Shown here piece by piece: positions 53,498 to 62,328 of a stretch of DNA of 64,000 nt (within the stretch, counting starts at the first letter, position 1; each line of letters opens with the position of its first letter). The stretch lies in the NCBI RefSeq assembly GCF_019880305.1, contig NZ_CP082301.1:7812001-7876000 (forward strand), written 5' to 3'. This stretch comes from Streptomyces decoyicus. GTDB taxonomy: Bacteria > Actinomycetota > Actinomycetes > Streptomycetales > Streptomycetaceae. The position numbers and the translations under genes are program-made. A model generated the notes under the pieces. It made no database searches. It was not told the DNA's origin and was given only the letters and a program-made list of their open reading frames with translations.

Positions 53498-54006
53498 CGC
53501 TCTACACCACCCTCGACAGCCCGCTGGGCGAACTCCTGCTGGTGGGCGAGGAATCGGCGACCGCACCGGGCGGTACCGCGCTCGTCTCGCTGACCGTGCC
53601 CGGCCAGAAGGGCGGTGCGACCGTCCAGGACGGCTGGACGTACGACCCCGACGCCTTCGCCGAGATCGCCCGCCAGCTCCGCGCCTACTTCGACGGGAAG
53701 CTGACCCGTTTCGGCATCGAGTACGCACCGGCCCGGGGCACGGACTTCCAACGGCGCGTGTGGAAGGCTCTGGAGGCCGTTCCGTACGGCAGCACGACCA
53801 CGTACGGGGCGATTGCCGCCGATGTCGGTGCGGCGCGGGGCGCGGTGCGCGCCGTCGGCACGGCGATCGGCGCGAACCCGCTGCTCGTCGTCCGGCCCTG
53901 CCACCGTGTGATCGCCGCGGACGGGTCCCTGTCGGGTTACGCGGCCGGCCCCGTCCGTAAGCGGCAACTCCTCGGCATCGAGGGTGTCGCGCCGGACGCC
54001 GGCTGA
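53494..54006 (+). CDS. ogt: methylated-DNA--protein-cysteine methyltransferase
   Basis: A 170-residue suicide enzyme that takes the alkyl group from O6-methylguanine. The acceptor Cys is in LLVVRPCHRVIAADGSLSGY; FQRRVWKALEAVPYGSTTTY is the DNA-binding HTH. Overlaps the Ada-AlkA gene (ATGA), so coexpressed in an adaptive-response operon. Confidence 0.95.
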   Translation: MTLYTTLDSPLGELLLVGEESATAPGGTALVSLTVPGQKGGATVQDGWTYDPDAFAEIARQLRAYFDGKLTRFGIEYAPARGTDFQRRVWKALEAVPYGSTTTYGAIAADVGAARGAVRAVGTAIGANPLLVVRPCHRVIAADGSLSGYAAGPVRKRQLLGIEGVAPDAG

Positions 54007-54074
54007 GCCCGCTGTACGGGACGCGCCCCCGCTCCTCGTGAACCGCCCCGCCCGAAGCCCCCCTGGAGCACACC

Positions 54075-54824
54075 ATGACCACCACGACCACCACGACCAC
54101 CAAGCGCCGAGCCCGCACTACCAGGCTCGCCGAGCGCGTCGGGGCCGCCGACTGGGCGGCGCTGGCCGACGAACTCGACGCGCTGGGCTGTGCGTTGACC
54201 CCTCGTCTGCTCAGCCCGGCCGAGTGCCGCGACCTCATCGCGCTGTACGACCGGCCCTCCCGCTTCCGCTCGACCATCGACATGGCACGGCACCGCTTCG
54301 GCTCGGGCCAGTACCGCTACTTCGCCGACCCGCTGCCCGAACCGGTCCGGGCCCTGCGCGAGGCGTTCTACCCGTACCTGCTGCGGACGGCGCGTGACTG
54401 GGCGGACAAGCTCGGCAGACCGGCGCCCTGGCCGGACACCCTGGGGGAGTGGCTCACCCTGTGCCATGAGGCCGGGCAGGCCAAGTCCTCGCAGATTCTG
54501 CTGCGTTACGGGGCGGGCGACTGGAACGCGCTGCACCGGGACATCTTCGGTGACATGGTCTTCCCCCTCCAGGTCGTCATCGGCCTGGACGAGCAGGGCA
54601 CCGACTACACCGGCGGTGAGTTCCTGCTCGTCGAGCAGCGGCCCCGCGCACAGTCCCGCGGCACCACCACCGTCCTGCCGCAGGGCCACGGCCTGATCTT
54701 CACCACCCGCGACCGCCCCGTGCGCTCCGCCCGCGGCTGGTCGGCCGGCCCGGTACGCCACGGTGTGAGCACCGTCCGCTCGGGCCGACGGCACTCCCTG
54801 GGCCTGGTCTTCCATGACGCCTGA
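54075..54824 (+). CDS. 2-oxoglutarate/Fe(II) oxygenase linked to alkylation repair
   Basis: A 249-residue double-stranded beta-helix oxygenase. The iron ligands are HRD in NALHRDIFGDMVFPLQVV and His in GPVRHGVSTVRSGRRHSLGL, where the Arg binds 2-oxoglutarate. The N-terminus is a run of Thr from ACC repeats. Position 69 bp after ogt implies an AlkB-like repair role, though the sequence is closer to prolyl-hydroxylase-type proteins than to E. coli AlkB. Confidence 0.85.
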   Translation: MTTTTTTTTKRRARTTRLAERVGAADWAALADELDALGCALTPRLLSPAECRDLIALYDRPSRFRSTIDMARHRFGSGQYRYFADPLPEPVRALREAFYPYLLRTARDWADKLGRPAPWPDTLGEWLTLCHEAGQAKSSQILLRYGAGDWNALHRDIFGDMVFPLQVVIGLDEQGTDYTGGEFLLVEQRPRAQSRGTTTVLPQGHGLIFTTRDRPVRSARGWSAGPVRHGVSTVRSGRRHSLGLVFHDA

Positions 54825-54854
54825 CGACGCCGCGCCCAGGGCCGTCCCGCCGGG

Positions 54855-55619
54855 TCAGAGCATGGAGCCGCCGGTGACGTCGAAGCGCTGACCGGTGATC
54901 CAGCGGGAGTCGTCCGAGGCCAGGAACGCGGCGACGTCCGCGATGTCCGTGGGGCGGCCGATCCGGTTGAACACCGAATAGGCCGCCAGCGCGGCCCGCC
55001 CCTCGGGCGTCGCCCGCCGCGCCGCGGTCACATCGGTCTCGACCCAGCCGGGGGCGATGGTGTTCACCGTGATCCCGCGCTCACCGAGGTCCTTGGCGAG
55101 GGTGAGGGTGAGGGTCTCCACCGCACCCTTGGAGATGCTGTAGGCCATCTGCGACGGGTGCGCCGTGCTCGTCACCGCTGACGAGATGTTGATGATGCGT
55201 CCGCCGTCCCGCATCCGGCGCAGACCGTTCTGGATGATGAAGAGCGGGGCCCTGGTGTTGACCGCGATGGTGCGGTCGAACTCCTCGTAGGTCACCGCAT
55301 CGATGCGCGCGGGGAAGTTGAGCGCCGCGTTGTTGACGAGGATGTCGAGGCCCGGTTCCGCACCGCAGGCGGCGAGTTCGGTGTCGAAGGCAGTGAAGAG
55401 GGCTTCGACATCACCGGGAACCCCCAGTTCGGCACGGATGGGGAAGGCCCGGCCGCCCGCGCTCGTGATGCTTTCGACCGTTTCCTTTGCCGCGACGTCA
55501 TTACTGCCGTAGTGGACGGCGATCAGCGCACCGTCCTCGGCGAGGCGCCGGGCGATGCCCCGGCCGATGCCGCGGCTGGATCCCGTCACTAGCGCGGTCT
55601 TTCCGTTGAGGTCACCCAT
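54855..55619 (-). CDS. SDR-family oxidoreductase beside afsA homologue
   Basis: A 254-residue NAD(P)-dependent reductase. TGSSRGIGRGIARRLAEDG is the cofactor loop, NNAALNF the structural NNAG-like motif; the catalytic Ser-Tyr-Lys are in INISSAVTS and AYSISKGAVE. The C-terminal DDSRWITGQRFDVTGGSML is typical of FabG-like proteins. It follows the afsA homologue on the same strand after 200 bp with a hairpin between. Reductases are needed for butyrolactone side-chain or ring reduction, so a role in signal synthesis is plausible, not proven. Confidence 0.88.
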   Translation of the reverse strand: MGDLNGKTALVTGSSRGIGRGIARRLAEDGALIAVHYGSNDVAAKETVESITSAGGRAFPIRAELGVPGDVEALFTAFDTELAACGAEPGLDILVNNAALNFPARIDAVTYEEFDRTIAVNTRAPLFIIQNGLRRMRDGGRIINISSAVTSTAHPSQMAYSISKGAVETLTLTLAKDLGERGITVNTIAPGWVETDVTAARRATPEGRAALAAYSVFNRIGRPTDIADVAAFLASDDSRWITGQRFDVTGGSML

Positions 55620-55691
55620 GCTCGTTCGGCCTTTCAGTTTCCTGCTGGGGCGTGCTGCCGCCGGTTGCTGTCGATTGCTGTGATGTTTTCC

Positions 55692-55712
55692 GGCAGCCGG
55701 ATGCCGGCTGCC
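55692..55712. terminator. hairpin between afsA homologue and SDR gene
   Basis: GGCAGCCGG and CCGGCTGCC pair around an ATG loop. Without a T tract, but it may separate the two transcripts. Confidence 0.5.
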
Positions 55713-55818
55713 CATGCTTCACGAGCTGCTGTCGCTCACTACGTGCTCATGTCGCGCGGTCCGGTGGCTTGTGAGGTGTGCGTGCCCGTCGAGAAGGGCG
55801 TTGCCGTGAGCTGCGCGC

Positions 55819-56802
55819 TCAGCGCCGGGCGTCCAGTGCGGTCAGGGTGGAGACGAACACCGGCTTGCCCTCCTGGGAGCCGGTGACCTGGACCGTTGTG
55901 GTGGAAGGGAGCGCGGACGGGACGCGCTGGGCCACGATAGTGCAGGGCATGTCGTGCTCGGCGTAGCGGCGGAATTCGGTGCCGAAGGCGTAGGGCACGA
56001 AGACTTGAGGGGTGGTCAGAGCTCGGGCGGCCTGCTGCGCGGCGTCGAGCAACAGCATTCCTGGAATGTGATCGTTCGCCGGATTCACCATCGCGGCATG
56101 GCCGGGCGCGATGCGCAGTTGCCACTGATCGGGCCGGTCGGTGGGGGAGAGCAGGACATCGCGGTCCTTGGCGCTTCCGGTCTGCTGGTGCGGGACGGGT
56201 AGGGGGAGCGGGCCCAGGGTGCGGCGGGCGGTCAGCCGCTCGCCGCGGATCCGGCGGTATACGGCAGGGGAGGTGACGGTGACGTCGGAGTAGCCCGTCG
56301 CGACGATCCGGCCCGCCTTGCGGATGGTCATGTGGAAGTGCCCGCCGGCCAGCGTGCCGGCCCGCATACGGATCCTGCTGCAAGTGACGTCGATCGTCAG
56401 CCGGGTGGGTCCGCTGCCGACGGCCAGGTGCTCGGGGTGGGTTGTGTACACCAGGTCGCCGAGGATGAAGTGGTGGCCGACCGGTACGCCGAGTTCGGTG
56501 TGGCACAGGAGCAGCCCGGCCTGGCGAATGGTCTCGCCGGTGAGAATGAGATGGTGGTGGCCGTGCACCGGAGTGAAGTACCCGTGATCGTGTGGCCACT
56601 GGGCGGTCAGGGAGAAGCGGGAGTCGTCCAGTCGGCGCCATGAGGTGACCAGAATGTCGTCGACGAAGGGGCGGTGCACGAACTCCTGGGGGACGCCGGG
56701 CTTGCCGTGATGCCCGGTGGTGGTGCGCTGGTTCCGGTTCGACCGCGTCTGGAGTGGAGCTCTGGGCTGAACCGTGCCGCTGACCTGCATCGTGTCGCTC
56801 AT
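55819..56802 (-). CDS. AfsA/ScbA-family gamma-butyrolactone biosynthesis protein
   Basis: A 327-residue protein with two AfsA repeats. The first spans FVHRPFVDDILVTSWRRLDD to DHGYFTPVHGHHHLILTGET; the second HIPGMLLLDAAQQAARALTT. These proteins condense a beta-ketoacyl-ACP with DHAP to make the precursor of A-factor-type signals. It is divergent from an ArpA/ScbR-type receptor, with an ARE-like site between, the standard layout of afsA/scbA-scbR pairs. Confidence 0.93.
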   Translation of the reverse strand: MSDTMQVSGTVQPRAPLQTRSNRNQRTTTGHHGKPGVPQEFVHRPFVDDILVTSWRRLDDSRFSLTAQWPHDHGYFTPVHGHHHLILTGETIRQAGLLLCHTELGVPVGHHFILGDLVYTTHPEHLAVGSGPTRLTIDVTCSRIRMRAGTLAGGHFHMTIRKAGRIVATGYSDVTVTSPAVYRRIRGERLTARRTLGPLPLPVPHQQTGSAKDRDVLLSPTDRPDQWQLRIAPGHAAMVNPANDHIPGMLLLDAAQQAARALTTPQVFVPYAFGTEFRRYAEHDMPCTIVAQRVPSALPSTTTVQVTGSQEGKPVFVSTLTALDARR

Positions 56803-56846
56803 GAGTGCCCCCAGGCGTCTCTACGGGATGAGGTACATCGCTGTTA

Positions 56847-56872
56847 AGATACGTACCATCCGGTTTTATTTT
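56847..56872. promoter_or_regulatory. autoregulatory element (ARE) for butyrolactone receptor
   Basis: Within the 172-bp gap, ATACGTACCATCCGGTTTTA followed by TTTT closely matches the ARE consensus bound by ArpA/ScbR-type receptors (ACC-N3-C-GTTT core with T-rich tail). It lies 45 bp from the afsA start, suggesting repression of afsA and autoregulation. Confidence 0.7.
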
Positions 56873-56974
56873 CAATGCCGGGCGGTGAATTGGAGTAAGT
56901 AGCTGACCCAGAGGCGACTTGAGCGGTAGCTAACTGATGCGGAAATGGAAAACACGAGAGACAGGAGGCGTCCT

Positions 56975-57649
56975 GTGCCACAACAGGACCGCGCGATCCG
57001 GACCCGGCGACTGATCTTGGAGGCAGCCGCCTCGGTGTTTGACGACCTCGGCTACGACCGCGCGACCATCGCCGAAGTCCTCGACCGTGCCGGCGTCACG
57101 AAGGGCGCCTTGTATTTCCACTTCGCGTCCAAGGAACAGCTCGCGCTGGCGGTGCTCGATGAGCACGTACTGGACATCGCCGTGCAGCCGCAGAAGATCA
57201 AGTTGCAGGAGTTCGTCGACGCGGGGCAGGTGCTGGCATACCGCCTGCGCAGTGACCCGATCCAGCGCGGGGCGGCCCGGCTTGCGGTGGAGCAGGGCTC
57301 CAATCACCTTGACCGCAAGCAGTCGATGATCGCGTGGACGCGATTCGTCGAGAAGCTGCTGAATCAGGCGAGGGATCGCGGCGAGGTCCTGGAGAGTGTC
57401 GTCGTGACCGAGACCGCCGAGCTCTTCGTCGGAGCGTTCGCCGGCCTCCAGCTGATGTCGAACGCCCTGACCAACCAGGCCGACCTCAGTCACCGGCTGA
57501 CCATCTTTTTCGAGCACACCCTCCCCAGCATCGCGGTGCCGGCCGTGCTCGCCAAGCTCAAACTTGATCCGGAACGCGGCGCGGAACTCGATGCCGCTCT
57601 CCAGGGGAAGGCCCTGGCGGACGCAGGGGCCGATGTCGCAGTGAGTTGA
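56975..57649 (+). CDS. gamma-butyrolactone receptor, ArpA/ScbR-type TetR repressor
   Basis: A 224-residue TetR protein from GTG 56975, six bases after AGGAGG. The HTH ATIAEVLDRAGVTKGALYFH, then FASKEQLALAVLDEHV, is near-identical to ScbR/ArpA consensus, and QSMIAWTRFVEKLLNQARDR lies in the ligand domain. Conserved Trp in IAWTRF supports a true receptor rather than a pseudo-receptor. It presumably binds the ARE next to it and releases it when the signal is bound. Confidence 0.93.
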   Translation: MPQQDRAIRTRRLILEAAASVFDDLGYDRATIAEVLDRAGVTKGALYFHFASKEQLALAVLDEHVLDIAVQPQKIKLQEFVDAGQVLAYRLRSDPIQRGAARLAVEQGSNHLDRKQSMIAWTRFVEKLLNQARDRGEVLESVVVTETAELFVGAFAGLQLMSNALTNQADLSHRLTIFFEHTLPSIAVPAVLAKLKLDPERGAELDAALQGKALADAGADVAVS

Positions 57650-58250
57650 CCGGTCCGAGCCGGGTCGATCCGAATGCGCCGGGTGGCAGGAGCCGGGCAA
57701 CGGGGATTATCCGCGGCATCCCGGAGGGAAAACATACCGCGCAGACGGTGTTCATTGGTGGGGTGGGCGCGGGCAGGCCAATGGTGTGTGAACGCCTCCC
57801 GCAGGCGTCGCGGTGGGCCCGCGGCGCCTCTCGCCGTTGACGGTGGAAGCGGTGAGCGATACGCCGTGAGCGGTGGCAACGGTCTACGGCGGTCATTCCC
57901 GGGCCGGATTGTCAGTGGCGTGCTGTTCACTGGATTCGGCGGGTTCAGCGGATTCCGCATCGAAGGCGAGGCCGGGGGAGGCCCGATGAACGGGGTGAAG
58001 GGGAGCCAGGAGCGGGGCGGCGTGAGGCAGATCACGACCGTTGCAGGGAGACGCCGGCCGGTGCGCCGGAATAGGCCCGCGAGATAAAACGTTCGGCATG
58101 CACGTATCAATGGCCTGATCGTGCCGATGCCCGTGGGCGATGCCCGCACCTCGAACGCCCGTTGCTCACCCCTGCTCCGCCATTCCTCATGACACACGCT
58201 CACCCCACTCTCCCTGACGTTCACCCTCTGCCGCCCTGGAGGCCGCACGC
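57650..58250. other. 600-bp region between receptor and MFS genes
   Basis: No supported gene on either strand. The part near 58080-58120 is AT-richer and likely contains the MFS promoter. Confidence 0.6.
58082..58101. promoter_or_regulatory. ARE-like sequence upstream of MFS gene
   Basis: Read on the minus strand, TGCCGAACGTTTTATCT resembles the ARE at 56847 (GTTTTAT core with an upstream CC). It lies 150 bp ahead of the MFS transporter, which could therefore be under butyrolactone control. Match is partial. Confidence 0.3.
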
Positions 58251-60704
58251 ATGACCCGGACGACGACGGACCAGCTTCCCGGAAGGGCGGCGGCCACCGC
58301 TGCCGCGCCCCCGACGCCCGACCCGGCCGCGGGCGGGCGCCACAGAACCCGCGGCGGCCTCGTCCCGGTTCTCGCCTTCTCCGGCATCGTCGTCGCGGTG
58401 ATGCAGACGCTGCTCGTGCCGGTCATCAAGGACCTGCCGGTGCTGCTCAACACGGCACCCAGCAATGCCACTTGGGTCATGACGGCCACCCTCCTCGCGG
58501 GTGCCGTCTCGACGCCCATCATGGGACGGCTCGGCGACCTCTACGGCAAGCGGCGGATGCTGTTGACCAGCCTCGCGATCATGGTCGTCGGCTCGCTGAT
58601 CTGCGGATTCACCAGCGACCTGATCACCATGATCGTGGGCAGGGCGCTACAGGGCTTCGCCATGGGCGCCATTCCGCTCGGCATCGGCATCATGCGCGAC
58701 GAGCTGCCGCGCGAACGGCTCGGCTCGGCCATGGGCCTGATGAGCTCGTCGATCGGCGTGGGCGGCGGACTCGCGCTGCCGGCCGCGGCCCTGGTCGCCC
58801 AACACGCCAACTGGCACACCCTGTTCTTCGGCGCCGCCGGGCTCGGCGTGCTGTCGATGCTGCTCACCCTCCTCGTCGTACCGGAGAGCGCGGTACGAGC
58901 CCAGGGACGCTTCGACGTGGTGGGCGCCCTCGGGCTGTCGGCCGGGCTGGTCGCCCTGCTGCTGCCCATCACCAAGGGCAGCGACTGGGGCTGGGGCTCG
59001 CCCACGACCCTCGGCCTGTTCGGCGTCGCGGCCCTGATCCTGGTGCTGTGGGGCGTGATGGAGCTGCGCATCGCCGACCCACTGGTCGATCTGCGGACCA
59101 CCGCCCGGCGCGAGGTGCTGCTGACCAACCTCGCCTCGATCACCGTCGGTGTGGCCTTCTACGCGATCTCCCTGGTGCTGCCGCAGCTGCTGCAACTGCC
59201 CGAGTCGACCGGCTACGGCCTCGGCCGGTCCATGGTGGTGGCCGGGCTGTGCGTGGCGCCGCTGGGCGTGACGATGATGTTCGTCGCCCCGCTGTATGCG
59301 CGCATCGCCGCCCGGCGCGGCCCCAAGGTCACGCTGCTGCTCGGCATGCTGGTCATCGCGATCGGCTACGGCGCGGGCATCGGCCTGATGAACGCCCCCT
59401 GGCAGACCGTCATCATCGCGGTGGTCGTCGGCGCCGGCATCGGCCTGGCGTACTCCTCGCTGCCCGCGCTGATCATCGGCGCCGTCGACCCGTCCGAGAC
59501 CGGCGCGGCCAACGGGCTGAACACCCTGATGCGCTCGATCGGCACCTCGGTGTCCAGTGCCGTGATCGGCATGGTGCTGGCCCATATGTCCCAGCGCGTC
59601 GGGACGGTCACGGTGCCCACGATGGCCGGCTTCCGGGTCTCCTTCCTGATCGCCACGGCCGCGGTCCTCGTCGGTGTCGTCCTGGCGTCCTTCCTCCCGT
59701 CGCAGCGCAAGGTGTCCCGTCCGACCCTGGTCGCGCAGAGCACGGACAGCGGTGCCGAGGAGGTGCTCGCCGCTGACGCCGGCGCCGACGGAGCGGCGGT
59801 CCCACCGGCCGATGGGCCGGCCGGGCTCGTGAAGTCCGCGCCGTCCTGGGCCCGGCCGGCCACCGAAGCGCAGGCCGGCCGTCTACCCTCCACGCCCGCC
59901 GAGGCGACCACGACCGGACCGGCCGAGGCGCCGTCCGGCTTTGCCGGCCGCGTCCTGGATGCTTCCGGCACCCCGGTCCCGGGCGCGAGTGTCACCCTGA
60001 TCGACCGGCAGGGCCGCCAGGCCGACGTCACCACGGCCGGCCCCGACGGGCACTATGCGCTCGCCGCCCCCGCGGCCGGCACCTACGTCCTTACGGGCGC
60101 AGCGCCCGGCCACACCCCGTATGCCGCCTCTGCCATGTACCGCGGCGAGGGCGTTTCGTCCCACGTCGATCTGATCCTCGCGGGCACCGGCCGGTTGGGC
60201 GGCGTGCTGCTCGGGGGCCTCGAAGGCGCCCCGCTGGCCGGCGGGAGCATCGTCCTGACCGACGCCGAGGGCGAAGTGGTGACCCGTACGACCTCCGGCA
60301 CCGACGGGAGGTGGGAGACGGCCCCGCTGCCGCCCGGCCCGTACACCCTGGTCCTCAGCGCCCCCGGCCACCAGCCGCAGGCCCGCGCCGTCGAACTGTC
60401 CGGTGGCGAGCCGGAACGGCAGGACACCTGCCTACAGCCGACCGCCACCGTCCGCGGAACGGTCCGGGGCCCGAACGGCGGGCCGCTCGCCGACGCCGCA
60501 GTAACCCTCGTCGAGGACGGCACGGTCACGGCGCATACCGTCACCGGCCCGGACGGTGCTTTTGCCTTCTCCGACCTGAGCGGCCCTCACTACACCCTCA
60601 CGGCAGCCGGTTACCCGCCACACGCGGTCCCGATATCCCTCGCCGGCGGCGCCCACGAGATCCTCGACCTGGACCTCGCCCAGCCGTCGGTGTCCACCGG
60701 CTGA
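58251..60704 (+). CDS. 14-TM MFS transporter fused to three carboxypeptidase-regulatory-like domains
   Basis: An 817-residue fusion. Residues 35-485 hold 14 hydrophobic helices of the DHA2 drug:H+ antiporter type; GRLGDLYGKRRMLL is the loop 2-3 motif A. A polar Ala/Pro linker (490-560) follows. From about 563 three beta-sandwich repeats of CarboxypepD_reg type occur: SGFAGRVLDASGTPVPGASV, GRLGGVLLGGLEGAPLAG and ATVRGTVRGPNGGPLADAAV, each with a G-x-Y/W/F-x-x-P/S ending. With 14 TM the domains should be cytoplasmic. Such fusions are uncommon. A role in exporting the butyrolactone or an antibiotic is speculation from location. Confidence 0.9.
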   Translation: MTRTTTDQLPGRAAATAAAPPTPDPAAGGRHRTRGGLVPVLAFSGIVVAVMQTLLVPVIKDLPVLLNTAPSNATWVMTATLLAGAVSTPIMGRLGDLYGKRRMLLTSLAIMVVGSLICGFTSDLITMIVGRALQGFAMGAIPLGIGIMRDELPRERLGSAMGLMSSSIGVGGGLALPAAALVAQHANWHTLFFGAAGLGVLSMLLTLLVVPESAVRAQGRFDVVGALGLSAGLVALLLPITKGSDWGWGSPTTLGLFGVAALILVLWGVMELRIADPLVDLRTTARREVLLTNLASITVGVAFYAISLVLPQLLQLPESTGYGLGRSMVVAGLCVAPLGVTMMFVAPLYARIAARRGPKVTLLLGMLVIAIGYGAGIGLMNAPWQTVIIAVVVGAGIGLAYSSLPALIIGAVDPSETGAANGLNTLMRSIGTSVSSAVIGMVLAHMSQRVGTVTVPTMAGFRVSFLIATAAVLVGVVLASFLPSQRKVSRPTLVAQSTDSGAEEVLAADAGADGAAVPPADGPAGLVKSAPSWARPATEAQAGRLPSTPAEATTTGPAEAPSGFAGRVLDASGTPVPGASVTLIDRQGRQADVTTAGPDGHYALAAPAAGTYVLTGAAPGHTPYAASAMYRGEGVSSHVDLILAGTGRLGGVLLGGLEGAPLAGGSIVLTDAEGEVVTRTTSGTDGRWETAPLPPGPYTLVLSAPGHQPQARAVELSGGEPERQDTCLQPTATVRGTVRGPNGGPLADAAVTLVEDGTVTAHTVTGPDGAFAFSDLSGPHYTLTAAGYPPHAVPISLAGGAHEILDLDLAQPSVSTG

Positions 60705-60823
60705 CTTGCGCGTAGCTGTCCACGCACAGAGGCGTGACGGGCACGGAGGCATAGGCGCGTACCTGTCGGCGTGCGGCGCGCTCATGGTGCCGCGTGCCCG
60801 GGCCGGCGCCTTCCGGACGTGTG

Positions 60824-60861
60824 GCGCCCCTTCCCCGGGTGGGATCCCCGGGGAAGGGGGC
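60824..60861. terminator. bidirectional terminator between MFS and GNAT genes
   Basis: GCGCCCCTTCCCCGGG pairs with CCCCGGGGAAGGGGGCG with one bulge around a short loop. Confidence 0.7.
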
Positions 60862-60878
60862 GTGGCCGCCGGTCCCTC

Positions 60879-61412
60879 TCAGCCCTGGTACTCCGTGAGG
60901 TCAATGCTGTGCACGGTCAGCGCATGGCCGTACTCCGGATGCGTGGCCTCCCGCTCGAAGGCCATGCCGAGCTTGCGCACCACGTTTTCCGAGGACTCAT
61001 GGCCGAGCCGGTTGATGGCGATGACGCGGTCGAGGCCGCGGTCCTGGAGGGCGAACTCCAGCACGGCCTGGGCGGCTTCGGATGCGTAACCCTGGCCCCA
61101 GTACTGCCGGCCGAAGCGCCAGCTGATCGCGATATCGGGCAGCGCTTCCGGCAGGAATTCGGGGACGGACAGACCGGCGCAGCCGGCCAGTTCACCCGAG
61201 GCGAGCAGTTCGACGGCGAAGAGGCCGAAGCCCTCGTCGTCCCACTCCTCCTCCCACCGTTCGATCTCCTCGGCGGTCCCGTCCAGGTCGAGGACGGAAC
61301 CGTCGCCGATCCAGCGCATGACCACCGGGTCCGCGTTGATGTCCGCCATGGGGGCGAGGTCGTCGTCGGTCCAGCGGCGGAGGATGAGGCGGGGGGTGCG
61401 GATCTCGGTCAT
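60879..61412 (-). CDS. GNAT-family N-acetyltransferase (RimJ/RimL-like)
   Basis: A 177-residue acetyltransferase from ATG 61412. EIRTPRLILRRWTDDDLAPM is the classic start; the acetyl-CoA loop is in RFGRQYWGQGYASEAAQAVL, followed by LDRVIAINRLGHESSENVVR. It resembles proteins acetylating ribosomal or small substrates. Target unknown. Confidence 0.88.
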   Translation of the reverse strand: MTEIRTPRLILRRWTDDDLAPMADINADPVVMRWIGDGSVLDLDGTAEEIERWEEEWDDEGFGLFAVELLASGELAGCAGLSVPEFLPEALPDIAISWRFGRQYWGQGYASEAAQAVLEFALQDRGLDRVIAINRLGHESSENVVRKLGMAFEREATHPEYGHALTVHSIDLTEYQG

Positions 61413-61439
61413 CCGCCCATCCTGTCGAAACCGCCGGCT

Positions 61440-62001
61440 CAGCGGTAATCGGCGGGTGTTTGTGCGGGGGGGCCACCACAACACCGTGCGCGACGTCGGC
61501 GCGGGGATCGTGTCGGACCGCCACACCGTCCGCTACAACGCCAGCGTCAACGACCGCAACACCTCCGCGCCCGATGGCGTCGTTTCGGTCGTCTGCGGGC
61601 CCGCAGCCCGTACCCCGGTGGTACAACAACACCCTCATCATCGACGCCCCGGGCCCGGCCATGGTCAGCGGCAACGGCCCCCGGCGGCGTCACGTTCCGT
61701 AACAACATCTTCGTCGGCCCCCGGAGGCGCTCCCGATCGCCGATCCGCGCCACGCCTACGACCGCCATCTCTTCGCCCGCATCAATCTCTACGCCCGCAT
61801 CGCGGGGATTCCTGCGGGGGACACCGGCGCGGTGCGCGCCGATCCGCGGTGCGCAGCCGCCCCCGGGCACGGCGTGCGGCTGCGCACCGGCTCCCCGGCG
61901 CTGGGCGGGGCGTGCCCGTCCCGGGGGGCGACTGCGACTTCCACGGCCATCCGGTCCGCGACCCGCCGGACGTCGGCGCCGATCAGGGACACGGGGTGTA
62001 G
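61440..62001 (+). pseudogene. remnant of a right-handed beta-helix (pectate-lyase-like) protein
   Basis: Three frames in turn give pieces of one family: GAGIVSDRHTVRYNASVNDR (61498-61560), then YNNTLIIDAPGPAMVSGNG (about 61622-61677), VTFRNNIFVG, then RLRTGSPALGG and VPVPGGDCDFHGHPVRDPPD, VGADQGHGV ending at 62001. At least three frameshifts and no start make it a decayed 3' fragment of a secreted polysaccharide-active or surface protein. Confidence 0.8.
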
Positions 62002-62328
62002 CGGGTCACGCGACCGGCAGGTCCACCGGGGCCGGTGGGCCTGCAGCGATGCGCGGGGCAGGTGATCTCGATCGACGGAACGGCCGAACCTGGCGGTGCC
62101 GCATCCGCAACTCGGGAATTTTCTGCGATTCTGAGCGACACGCCCCGAATACCGGCTGGTCACACCGATTGCCGGGGCTACCGGCGTGCCGAGCGCACCG
62201 GGTCGTTAGTGGTGTGTTAGTGCCTCGTTAGCGGACCGGCAGTGCCCGGGGCCACGCTGGCTGGAGCACCGCACGGACCGTAGACACCCACGACGAGAGC
62301 TCGCACCTACCAGACGAGGGGGACACTT
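62002..62328. other. intergenic region before lipoprotein gene
   Basis: About 330 bp without a gene. It holds three 11-bp-spaced repeats near its centre and presumably the promoter of the lipoprotein (TAGACA near 62281 could be its -10 box). Confidence 0.5.
62203..62231. promoter_or_regulatory. three heptamer direct repeats with 11-bp period
   Basis: TCGTTAG (62203-62209), GTGTTAG (62214-62220) and TCGTTAG (62225-62231) are separated by four bases each. SARP-type activators of Streptomyces bind heptamers in exactly this spacing. Distance to the next start is about 98 bp. Confidence 0.4.

Noticed and set aside
51380..54283. Very long open frame on the minus strand opposite the Ada-AlkA and Ogt genes
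   Set aside because: Antisense shadow of GC-rich coding sequence; translation is Arg/Gly-rich and no family is seen, while the plus strand encodes clear repair proteins.
57674..58087. Plus-strand frame between the butyrolactone receptor and MFS genes
   Set aside because: Translation is Arg/Gly-rich with no recognisable domain and no good start signal.
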